Positions 31,401-43,400 of a stretch of 64,000 nt of DNA are shown piece by piece. Each line of letters begins with the position of its first letter. The first letter of the stretch is position 1. Location: assembly GCF_019393635.1 (NCBI RefSeq), contig NC_057863.1:2191501-2255500 (forward strand), in the 5' to 3' direction. Under the pieces are notes generated by a model that had not been told where the DNA came from, made no database searches, and worked only from the letters and a program-made list of their open reading frames with translations. Origin of the DNA: Dromiciops gliroides. Taxonomy: Eukaryota > Chordata > Mammalia > Microbiotheria > Microbiotheriidae. A program made the position numbers and the translations under genes.

Positions 31401-34400
31401 TCCATTCATCTTTTTTTTGCCCGGGCCCAACACAGTGCTGGGCACATTGTGCCCAGCAGGAGCCTCCTAACTGCTCAGCAAGCTGGCATGTAACTGAACT
31501 ATACCACCCCAGTGAGCAGAGGGGCCATCGTGCTTTGGTGCGGCTCCTCTGTTGAGGATGTCGGGAGGCCAAGAACAGAAGGCACAGGACGATGGGTGTG
31601 GATGGATGTGACCCTGGCTAGACAGCTGGAGCCAGAGACCCTGCGAGCCTGTGGCACCCTCGCCCTCGCCCTCTGACAAGGACATGAAAAGCCGGCCCTG
31701 GGGGAGGGGACCTTGCGGAGGCCGCAGAGCCCTCCCTCAGACCCCGAGAAAGACAGAAAGGCTGGGCTCCGGCCCGGCAAGCTCAGGGACCCTGAAGCCC
31801 CACTGAGCAGAGTGGTCAGGCTTGGGGATCTGCTTCGAGGAATGGGGATGCATCTGTCTCGGAGAGACCAGGGAGCCAGCTGGGACTCTGGACCCCCAGG
31901 GCAGCAGATAAAGGGCCTCGGGGCTAATGGTTAAGAGCTGGGGGAGGGGGAGCTGCCTTCCACAGCCTCCCCCTGCTTGGCAGCCATCCAACCGAACCAT
32001 GGCTGAACGCTGCTGTCCACAGCCACCTGGACTGCCCTTCCCCAGTAGAGGGAGGGAGAAAGGCCTCAGCCCCAATTGGGCACAGATGTCCCAGGGGTCT
32101 GGGTCTCATCGGGGCTGCCTCTGAGCACCCTGCTTCCTCTCGGGGCCCCTGCCGATCAGCAAACATTGATTTAGCCAGGCACAAAGAGGGACAATCCCTC
32201 ATGGAGTGTATTGGGCGTGCAGGCTGGGCATGGGAGCTGGGCATGGGGGCCCCAGCCAGGCTGGGCATGGGGCTGGGCATGGTCTCCCTTCACTCCCCAC
32301 CACACACACCATCCCCTCCTCACCTGTGCTTTGTCCAACAACCCATACACAGTAAAGATGTTGGTGTCCGGGTGTACCATGACAGCGTGAGCCGGCACCT
32401 GGGCCAGGTTGCAGGCCTCAAACTGCGTGACCTCGGCTCGGGCGCCATTGGGACACAGCAGTTCGTAGTCCTCAGAACGCAGGCCGACTGCCCAGTCCTC
32501 AGTGTTGTGGCCTGGGGAAGTTGGAGTGGGCAGGAGATCGAGGAGTCACCATGGGGGGCGCCCGTGTCCCAGCTGCAGCCCCCAGCCTTTGCCTCCTGCT
32601 CTCCTCCCAGATGCTCAGGGTCTCGGGCCTCCCCTAACATGTCTCCACTGGGCAGATTCTGGGAGCTTGGCCATAGCAGCTCTGGACCCATGTCCTGCAG
32701 GGGGCTCCTGCTGACCCCATGGCCTCGCAGTCATGCTGTCCTCAGGCACAATTCTAGGGGACTTTGTGGTCACCAGGACGGCCCCAGAGGCCAACTAGTC
32801 CAAGCCTTTTATTTTACTGACAGGGAAACTGAGGCATATGAAGAAGGGCACACAGAAAGGACCAGTGGTTTGGGCCCAGGCCTCAGGCCTCAGAGCCTCT
32901 GAACTATGCTCCAGAGGGTAGACACGGAGGGTGTTTGTCTCCTCTATGCAGAGAATCATCCGGGATATCAAGAAAAGATGGTGCCTGGGGAGCCCCGGAG
33001 CCCCCGCCCCACCGTGGCCCTGAGGCCTCCTACCGTTGGTGTTGTCGAAGACTGTGGAGTGCTTGAGGAAGGCCACGTCTCCAGCGCCCTCAGCCAGGCA
33101 CCTGTCCAAGACCAAGATGGGAGACAGCTCTAAGCTCCCAGAGGGCTTTGTTTCTATCCCGAGGTGTCTAGTCCTGGCAGAGCCAAAGACAGGCCCCAAA
33201 GGCTGCCCCCGAGCGGCGGTACCTGAAGGCCCCGCTGTAGCCATAGTAACGCTCCTGGCTGTTGCCATGACATTTGTTCAGGCCGTGGTCATCCCCGACG
33301 CACAGCTCACAGAGTCGGGCCGGGTAGTCTTTGGCATTGTTCACGGGCACACAGCTGGCCGAGAAGAACTCACTCACGGCTGGAAGGGAAAGGGCAGTGG
33401 TGAGCAGGTGGCAGGGACTGCGCCCCGTGTCCTTCCGCACTGGCACGAGGAGTTCTCCGAGAGCCTCACGCTCCAGTCTCTGCTGCCAGGCCCTGGAGGT
33501 AGCTGGTCCCTCCTTCCCCCACCTCATCCGCCCCAGACCCTGAGTCTGCTGGGAAAGGGGGGCCTTGAAGGTCCACCAGGAGCCCCGCCCCCATCTCCTT
33601 ACCCCCGGTCCTGGCCAGCGGCCCTTATCAGAGGGGCTGAGAACACCAGGCCCCAGCTTGAACTCATTGTATGTGTGTGTGGGGGGGTCCCTTCTTGGGG
33701 CTGCTCTGGCTGTGGCTGCAATGAGTGAGAGCAGTCCCAAGCACTGGGGTGCGGTGGGGGTGGCTTCAAGGGGCCCCCAGGGAGGGCAGGGCTTCTGCTG
33801 GCTCTGAGATGGCCCCCTCTGTCGGGAATGTGGGAGGGGGCTGTCCTGAAGGGAAGTGAGGCAGTGGGAGATTCCCCTTCCGGCCAGTCCCAAACACTGT
33901 GGGGGTGGGGTGGGGTGGGGGTGGGGGACAGGCCCCTCCCCCACACACACCTTGGAGGACATCACAGCCCCGGGGCCGGATGAAGCCTCTCTGGACCAGG
34001 ACCCCGACAGGGATGTCCCAGCCTGACGGGATGCCGTAGCCGGAGTGACAGGACCGCTTGCCCTGGAGCTCATCGATGGTGAAGGCATAGGAACTGTTCC
34101 TCTTGACCACAGCCACTGCGTAGTATGTGTCCTTCCTGTCGTCTGCTGGCGGTGGCAGAGGGAGGCTGAGAGCCCGTCCTCCCCCCCTCTCCAGCGGGCC
34201 CCACCCCGCCCCAGTCTCCGAGCCTCCCCCCCTCCTCCCTGCCCCTGGCTGGCAGCACGATCCTTCATCCTGGACTGCCCTGGCTAAGAGGCGTGAGCAG
34301 GCGGATGCCGGTGGGTCGAGCTCGTGGCTTCCCCCTCCCCCCCTCAGCCGCAGTAGCTGTGAGGCCCAGCGGCGCTTCACAGACTCCCTCGCGTGATCCT

Positions 34401-37400
34401 CACCAAACCCCGGGAGGGAGGAGCTGTTATGGTTCCCATTTCACAGTTGAAGAGGCTGAGGCAAGCAGCAGTGAAGTGACTTGTCCAAGGTCACACAGAA
34501 AATGAGGGCCCGAGGTCAGATTTGGACTCGGTTTTCCTGACTGACTCCCTCGATCACCTGTGTGACCTGGTCTCTCTCAATCTCTGGGCCTTATTTCCCC
34601 CTCAGTCAAATGAAGAGGTTGGGACCAGGCCCTGGACGTCCCTCCTGCTCCCAAGTCCTCTGCTCCCCAAGCCCATGCTCTAAATGGGTCCTTCCCAGAG
34701 CTCACCCTGATCTCTAGGTCAAAAGCCTAGGCACTGTGGGCAACAGAGTGGGGGGGCACTAAGAATGCCAGGGGCACATGCCTGCACATGGGCAGTGGCC
34801 ACTCCCAGGCCCCTGAAGGACCCCCAGTGCCCTCAGGGTCTCCCACCCTGGGCCAGGAGCTCGCTGTGTGACCCTGCAGATATACCCCACCTCCTCAGGA
34901 GCTGTGCCAGGCCTGGGCACTGTCTGGCGCCTCTGTGGGATTTTTCTCATCTCACTAAAAAGATGTGGGGGATGGGAAGGGCCTGAAGGCCCCAACACAC
35001 CCCAGGAGCCTTGAGATCTGGGCTGGGCCAAGTTCCAAGGGGCTCAAGGGTAGCCCGGCTGTCAGTAGAAAGGGTCCTTGGGCTCAGGGGGCACCAATGT
35101 CTTAACCATTGGTCCCCCCCAAAGTGGGAGGTAGTGAGGTCCCCATCACTGGAGGTCTCCTAGCACAGGCAGCATGTGGGAGTGAGGGCTCCTAGGTGCT
35201 TCTGTGGTCACAGACAGCTCAGGGATCTCTCCCAATGCTGCTGAGAGGTGAGCTCTTAACTTTGGCCACTGGCTGGCTTCCCCCCCCACACACACACACA
35301 TCCTTACACTCACACACACATCCTCACCCTCACACCCTCACACACATCCTCACCCTCACACACACCCTCACACTCACACCCTCATACACACACATCCTTA
35401 CACTCACACACATCCTCACACTCTCACACACATCCTCACACTCACACCCTCATACACACACATCCTCATCCTCACACCCTCATACACACACATCCTCACA
35501 TTCACACCCTCACACACATCCTCACACACACACACCCTCACACTCACACCCTCATACACATACATCCTCACACCCTCATACACACACGCATCCTTACACT
35601 CCCTCACACACACATCCTCACACTCACACACACCCTCACACTCACACCCTCATACACACACATCCTTACACTCACACACATCCTCACACTCACACACACA
35701 TCCTCACACTCACATACATCCTCACACTCACACACATCCTCACACTCACACCCTCACACACATCCTCACTCACACATACCCTCTCACACACATTCTCACA
35801 CTCACACACATCCTCATACTCACACCCTCATACACACACATCCGTACACTCACACACACACATCCTCACACCCTCACAGACATCCTCACACTCACACACA
35901 CCCTCACACACACATCCTTACACTCACACAATCCTTACACTCACACACATCCGTACACTCACACACACACATCCTCACACTCACACCCTCATACACACAC
36001 ATCCTTACACTCACACATCCTCACACTCACACACACATCCTCACACTCACACACACACATCACACACATGGGTGCTGGGGCCCCAGAAGGCTCTCCCAGG
36101 CCTCCTGACCAGCCACCCTTCCCTCGGGGCTGGGTGGGGCTTCACAAGCAGCCAAGACCACAGAAGGCCCCCTTTCTCTTACCCTGGTAGCTCTCCCCCG
36201 CAGCTGGCACCAGGCCGTAGCTCCGCCCGGCCGTGTAAATATCGGCTCCACTCAGAGTGACAACATCGGCTTCCTTGGCCTGGAGAGACAGGATGGGAGC
36301 TGCCTCCTTGTCTGGTCCTACCTGCTTTCCCTGAAACCTCGTGGACATGCTGGTGTTGGCAGCCACACTGTGGCCTGGCCCCCTCCAAAGGCCTCTCTCT
36401 TTCCCTCCTCCCTGCCCAGGGGAAGCTGCTGTGAGCTGGTCGGCCTGGGCAAGGAAGAGGGAGGGAGCACACAGCCAGGCTGGGCCGGCCCCTCTCTAGG
36501 ACCCAGGACAGCAGGTGCCCAGCCTCAGGGCTGGCACAATCATGGGGATCACCTCATTCTGTGGGCGGCTGATGCAGTGGGGCCCCAAAAAGGATGAGGC
36601 TTCCCAAGGGCACTTGGCCCTGCCCATCTGATGGTCAGTAGACATTTATGAAGTGCCTCTTGTGTGCTAGCTACTATGCCAGTCCCTGGGACATGTCCTT
36701 GGCAGCTGGCAGCCAGGCAGGGGCTGTGATCAGTGCTGCCTGGGGGTCATCTCTCACTTGTCTGGACCCTCTTCTCAGTACATTTTCCATCATTCCTCAT
36801 AGACACTGGGCTACCCCATGGGCACCTAACACACTTGCCAATGGGAACTGCCACCCTCAGCCATGCCCATGCTCCTGGCCTCCCATGGAGGAAGAGTGAC
36901 CTTCTCCAGCTTTGCTGGGGGACTTGCCCCCAGACCAGAGTTGGAGGGATCTGGGGGGGATCTCAGGGGGGAGTCTGGTTTCTTCTGCCCCTGGAGCAAG
37001 TGCTCTCAGAGGTGGCAGGGCCCGGGGCAGAAGGGCAGAAGAGCAGAACTGCCCAGGGATGGAGTCCCTGGAGGGCAGAGCCAGGCCCACAGAGAAGAGG
37101 CGAGGCCCAGGACAAGGCATATGTCCCCCCCACAGATGCCCCAGGGATGGGCAGGGAAGAAGTCACCAGCACTGGCTGCTGGCCATCGCCCTCCCTGCTG
37201 CCCAAGGGCCCTGGCCTACCTTAATCAGCTCCATGCAGTGTCTGGTGGACTCGCCTGAGATGCACTGGATCTCGGGCTTCAGCTGCTTTCTGCTGAAGGC
37301 CACAGCCATGTCCCCACATTTCTGGATCTCCAGCGTGGAAAGCACACACCAGCGAAAGTAGCTGGGCAGCCCTGGGGGACCAAGAGCCAGGTGAAGGGAG

Positions 37401-40400
37401 GCTGGCACTTTCCTAGAAGTTAGCCATCCACGCCCACAAGATGCCCGCCTGACCCAAACCCAGGGGTGGGGTGCGGCTCCCCATGGGGGGGGGTCCCTAT
37501 TTGGACCTAGGGGGCCTCAGTGCTGGAGGGAGGGCTTAGTGCTTACCCACTAAGCTGGAGCCCTCACGGCAGGAGGGTGGGGATTGGGCTGGGGGAGGAG
37601 ACCAGCCGAAAGGCTGTGCATTGGCCCGACCCGACCTCAGACCCTTCCTGGCTCTGTGACCTTGGGCAGGGCGGGGATCCTAGTGACACTTACCTCCCCA
37701 GCCAGGTGGGTGAGATCATACCTGTAAAGAGCCTGGCACCATGCCTGACACACAGTAGGTGCTTGACACTTACTGTTGGGGTCACAGACCAGGCCCATCA
37801 TGGCACGCAGGTACTCAGTGCCCAGCCAGGCCTGGTAGGTCTGCGTGGCGATGGGCACCAGCTCCACGGTGGAGTCCTTGAACAAGAGGTTCTTCTGCTG
37901 GAAGGCATCGGACTCAAACATCTGGAAGCCCGCACCCTCGTGGTTGAACCTCATCTGTGGGGGTGGGGGGCGGTGTCAATGGGAATGGAGGCTTCAGTGC
38001 CAGCCTCCTCATGAAGAGCAGAGGCCTGGACCAGGGATGTGAGTGGCAAGAAGGGGACAAATGGGGTGAGGGGAGGGGCTGGAGGAATAACAGCTATTGA
38101 TGAGGTGGGGGAGGGGAAGAAGGGGGTAAGGGGAGGGAGAGGAAGGAGGGAGGAGGAGGACAGACAGATAGACAGAGGCAGAGCCGTCACAAAGCAATGG
38201 GGACAGGCTTCTAGGATACCAGGCAGGCGGCAGCAGCTCCAGAGCGCTGCCCTCACCCTTGAGAACATCCCCGGGGCGGATCCTGCCCCTCCTCCTCTAC
38301 CTGGCCTTCATTCAGCATCCGGAAGACCAGCGCCCCGTCCGTGTCTGCCCTGACGACCACGGCGTGAGCCGGCACCCGGGCCAAGTGGCAGCGCCGCCAC
38401 TGAGTGACGTCCGCCCGGCTGCCGTCCCTGCACAGCAGCTGGAAGTCTCGGGACAGCAGCGGCTTCCCCCACGAGCTCAGGGTTTTCCCTAGGAGAAGAG
38501 CTCCCGGTCAGAGCGCTCCGGCCTGGGGCCCCTGGGCAGCCGGAAGCGGCGCTTAGAGGAGGTCTGTCCCGTGGGGAAGGGGGCCATCCTCAGGCTCTGT
38601 CCAGCACCCCTGCTTCAGCAGCGGTTCCTGGCGCCTGGGCTTGAGGGGGAATCCTGCCAGGACCCTCGGCGTCCGGAGTCACTCTGAAGCAGCGGCTTTC
38701 TGGGGGCCTCCCCCTCCCCCAGTCTCAGCAGCCCCTCAGCTCGGGGAGGAGACACCGTCTTTATGCGCGGTTTCCCTTTGGTCCCAAGAAGCCACCAACA
38801 CATCAGCCTCCTGCCGGGTCCCTGGCACTAGAAACACAAGGATGTGCAGCCCTCAAAGACCTCCCGGTATGAAGGCCCGGGAGGGGCAGGGCTGGAGCTA
38901 AGGCGGACTCGGGGGATAGGCATAAGTGAGGTTCGGAGAAGGGTGGGGGCGCTGGGAGAGGTGGCCTCCTCACGGGCTCTAGGATTTCAACAGGTGGAGA
39001 CAGGGCACCGGAGGACCAGGAGAGGTACCGAGGCCACAGCAGACAAAGGCACGGAGGCTGGAATGGGCGGGAGGCGCGTTCCCAGATTCTGTCCTGGGCC
39101 CCCTTCTCTTTTCTCTGTGCGCCTGCCCTCCCTAGGTGACCTCGTCAGCTCCTAGGAATCCGCCCTAACCCCACTCCGTGGCTCGACTGGATCTCGTATT
39201 TGCCCAGTCGGATGCCTTTTTTTTTCAGTCCCCATCCTCTCTGCAGCCTTTGAAACCGCTGGCCACCCCCCCCCCCAACTCCGTCTTCCTTGTGCTATTG
39301 TGACACTTCTCTCACCTGGATCACAGCGCCTAGCATGAGGCACGTGCTTAACAAATGCTTATTAACTATCTGACTTCTTAGTCTCCTTCCTGTCTCATCA
39401 CCCAGAGCCTGCCCCTAACTGTGAGCATCTCCCAAGGCCTTCTCTTCTCTCTCTAGACTCCGTCCTGGTAAATTCCTTGGTTCCTATGGATTTAACTACC
39501 ATATTTAGGCTTTTGACTCCCATATCTAAATATCCAGCCCCGACCTCTCTCTTAAACCCCAATTTCCCCTACTCTGCCTATTGCACTTTTTTAAGCTGGT
39601 GCTCTGACAGGTATCTTCCCCCTTTTCACTCAAGGGCACCGCCTTCCTCTTAACCAGATTCTCACCTTCAGAGTCGCTTTGGCTCTTCTTCCCTCTTCCT
39701 CCTCCCTTACATCTAGTCAGTTGCCAAAGCCCATCCATTCTGCCTCTCTGACTCCTCCGGTGGCCCATCGTCCTCTCCACTTTACTGCAACCCCCATTCA
39801 CCCCCCTACCCCGCCTGCTTCGGGTCTCTCTGATCACCCTCCCCACAACCCCCACAGTTACCTTCCATGACACTCCCTGCCTCAGACATTCCCGCCAGCT
39901 CCTCAGGCTGGGAGGCGAAGCTGTTGTTCACAAGCCAAACTGCCTGTCCAGTCCTAGGACTGCCCCTTGACATGCTCCAAGGGATCTGTACCGAACCTCA
40001 GCATCGTCTCCCACCTCCGAACAGTTGTACGGGCAGTGCCCTAAGCCTGGAATGTGTGGCCTCCCCCCAAATCACCGAAGGACCTCAGGAGCTTAAGGAA
40101 GAGGACCCCATGGCATGGCGCCGGGTCAATCCCTCTCTGCCAGAAGACCTCCAGTGGGGGGCGGGGATCTCTGGCCTCAGTCTCCACCCACTGCACAGGG
40201 GGACGGCTCCTCCCACATCACATCTCTTGTGTACCAAGAGTCTAGGATGGTGCTCAGCGCACAGTAGGCACTTGATACATTGTTGACGACGTCCCAAGAG
40301 CCACAGTCTGGAGGCGAGAGTCCAAGAGGAATCCCCGGAGCCAGAGCAGGCCCCTGCCCCTCATCCTCCCTGTGGCCAGCTCTCTGGCCAGGGCTGTCCT

Positions 40401-43400
40401 CGGCCCAGGATTTCAGGAGGGAGTAGGACAGGGACCTTTCCAGCGCCTCCTTCCAGGCCCTCCCCCTCTAGGCTCGGCCCTTCACTTCACTCCACAAGGG
40501 GCGCTCGATGCCCTCCTGCCTCCCCGCCCCCCCCGTCAGGGAGGCTCCCCCCGAGCATTGGCCCACACCCACCATCTGTGTTCTCCAGAACCGTGCTGTG
40601 CTTCACAAACGCCACGTCTCCCGCCCCGTCTGCCAGGCACCTGTAAGAGGGAAGGGGATGGGCAGCTCAGCCCCCCAGCGGCCGCCCCCAGGTTCCTGAG
40701 AAAGTCTGCAGAGGCCAGGAGGCAGCCCCAGTCCGAGTCAGCTCCCAGACACGTTCTAGAACGGATCAGGAAAGGGTCGGCAAGTGGACATCCCTGCAAG
40801 GAAGACGTGAGCCCAAAGGGCTGGCCGGCTGCCTCCACAGCCCCCCGAGCTTGTCTCCTGAACTGGCACATCAGGGGCCTCTGGCAGTGTGGTTTTCCTG
40901 CCCACCTAAGTCAAGTGTCTCATCATTCTTGCAGAGAAGGTTGGGGGGAGGTGTCGATGCACCGGGAGATGGCTCAGACCTGGCTACACCCAGGACTACC
41001 GGACACAGGGTCCTTCCTTGTGACCCCATCTCAAATGGGTAGGAGGCCTTCAGCGAAGTGCCCTTGGGCCACTTAACATTCCTACCAATGGCAATGATAA
41101 AGACCCAGCGAGGTACCCAGGACGACAGCCAGGGTCCAAATGACCATCCTGGTCCTTCCTCAGCAGGACAGAGCGCCCTGGGCTGAACTGAATCAGATGA
41201 AAAGTAATAGGGCTCAGTTAGACATCTGTAGGCCCCATGGCTTTAGCACCCGTGCCCATGCCCCCCAGTTGTTCTCTGGGGTGGGGGACAGCTGAAGCCT
41301 TGTTCTTCCAAATGCCCACCCCAGGGTCCTCTACAGAAGGGTAGAATTTGGGCAGCTGTCACAGGAAGTGACTGCAGTATGAAGAAATGCCAAATCCGTT
41401 CCTGAAACATAAAGATCAAATGAGGACATTGGGCTGGATGTCTCTTCTAACTTTGTTGCTCAGTAATTTGTCCAAGGCAATAATGCCCAGGAAGATGAGA
41501 ACGCATTGCTCTGGCCTGGTTCTCTGCCAACAGCCCACCCCCCCCCACCTTGGCCCTGGACACAGAAGCTCTTCTGGCCCTGACCTGGGGGTTAAGGCCG
41601 GGGTGAGGGGAGCAGGGAAGAATCTCCCCCTGGAATAACGCCCAAGCTATAGGTTGTCATGTTGGAAGCTGATGTGACTCCTCCCGACCGCCCCCTTCCC
41701 CCAGCTCTCTGGATGCTGGTTCTCTCTGTGGCGTCCACGCTGCCGTGCCGCCTGTGGGCGGGGCCCTCTGGACACCCTGCTCCTCCCAGCTGCTGGCTCG
41801 GCTCTCCCTCTTACCTGAAAGCCCCACTGTAGTCATAGTACCTCTCCAGGGGGCTCTTATCACACTTTTTCTCGCCGGCAGCATCGCCCCTGCAGAGCCT
41901 GCAAAGGGAGTCCGAATAGTTGGTATCCACGGCCCCGGGGACACAACTGCCCCCGAAGTAGCTGCTGACCGCTGCAGGGGAGAGAGGTGGGAGAAGTCAG
42001 AAGCCTGCCCGGTTCAGGGTTTTTCTGGGGGGGAGTGGAGGATGGGCCCTGAGGCAGGGACCTTCTTCTCTGAAGAGAGGATCAACAGTGTTGATAGGCA
42101 GGGCGGCACATACTGAGGGGGACGCTCCACTAGGCCACTGTGGGGCCCTGGGCAGTCAATGACCTCTGAACCTTGGGTTCTCCCCCTGGAGAAGGGGGGA
42201 TAATCCCTGCCCTGTCACCTCCCCCAGCAGTCATGAGCATCCCAACCAGATGACCCATGGAGGTCCCTGGTGAGGAAAGCCCCTGCATGAGAGCCCTTGT
42301 CATTCCTCTACCTCCACCAGGCTCCCCTCCCATCAGCTCCAGGGAGGCTTCCGGGACTGCTGGTCCCTTCTCCTGGCTGGGGCTCAGCTGTAGAGATGCC
42401 CCCTTCAGCCCGACAGTGGTTTTGGTGGGGAAGACGCTGAGCTGGCCCCACTGAGGCGGGGCACGAGGTGGGTGCTCGGTGAATGCTTCTGGATTTCATC
42501 AAGCATCCGCTCAACAATCACTTATTAAGCAGCCACTAAGTACAGAGCCCTGGGAGGACTCTCAGGAAATAAACCATGGCTATGCTCACATGAGATCATA
42601 TCTGCCACTGTTAGGGCATCGTAATAAAAATGCTTGATCCCTTGCTCCTCTTTGTACAGATGCAGACCATTGGGGAGGGAGAAAGCACGAACAAGGGGAA
42701 ATCAGGAAAGGCTTTCTGGAGGTGGTGGCACCTGGGAAGATTGGATGTGGCTGAGGGGAAGAGGGAGGACATTCCTGGTATGGGTACAGCCTGGGCAAAG
42801 GTCTGGAGGTGGGAGATGGAATGGTACGAACACGGAATAGCCCAGAGCCTAATCTGTGGGTAATTTTGAGTGCGTGTGATGTGGGATTAGCCCTGGGAGG
42901 TGGGCAGGCCCAGAGGGTGAGGGGCTTTAAATCGCAAAGTAAAGAGCTGGCGTTTGATCCCAGAGGTGCCGAGGCGTCCCAAGGATGCTTGAGCAGGGAT
43001 CTAAGAAAGATGACTTTGGCACGTGAGCGGGGGACAGAGAGACTGGAGGCAGGGAAATCTGTGAGGAAGCCAGAGGTGCCCAGGGCCTGCATGAGGGCGG
43101 ACGGGAGGGCGTGTGTACCCAAGCCGCTGCAGCCGGAGGAACGGTGGGGTCAGGTCACGGATTGACTCCGTGGGAGGAGGGAAAGGGCCCTCCCACCCCT
43201 CGGAGCGGACGTGCACACGGCATCTCCCATCTTTGCCCCGGCTGCCTGTCCTCCGTGCCTGGAGAGCCCTTCCTCCTCATCTCCACCTCCCAGGACGCGC
43301 TCCTGTCAAGGCCCAGCTCAGAGGAGCCTCGGGCCTCCTCGTACCCCCGGGCACAGCCGCCGGGGGTGGAGCCCCAGAGCCTCACCTCTCAGCACGTCGC

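Noticed and set aside
32200-32285. Short gctgggcatgg repeats as a regulatory array
   Set aside because: Only four or five imperfect units; more likely local slippage.
35196-36260. 354-codon forward open frame (Thr/His/Ser/Leu repeats)
   Set aside because: It lies wholly on the CA-rich array in MELTF intron 10; the lack of stops follows from the repeat composition.
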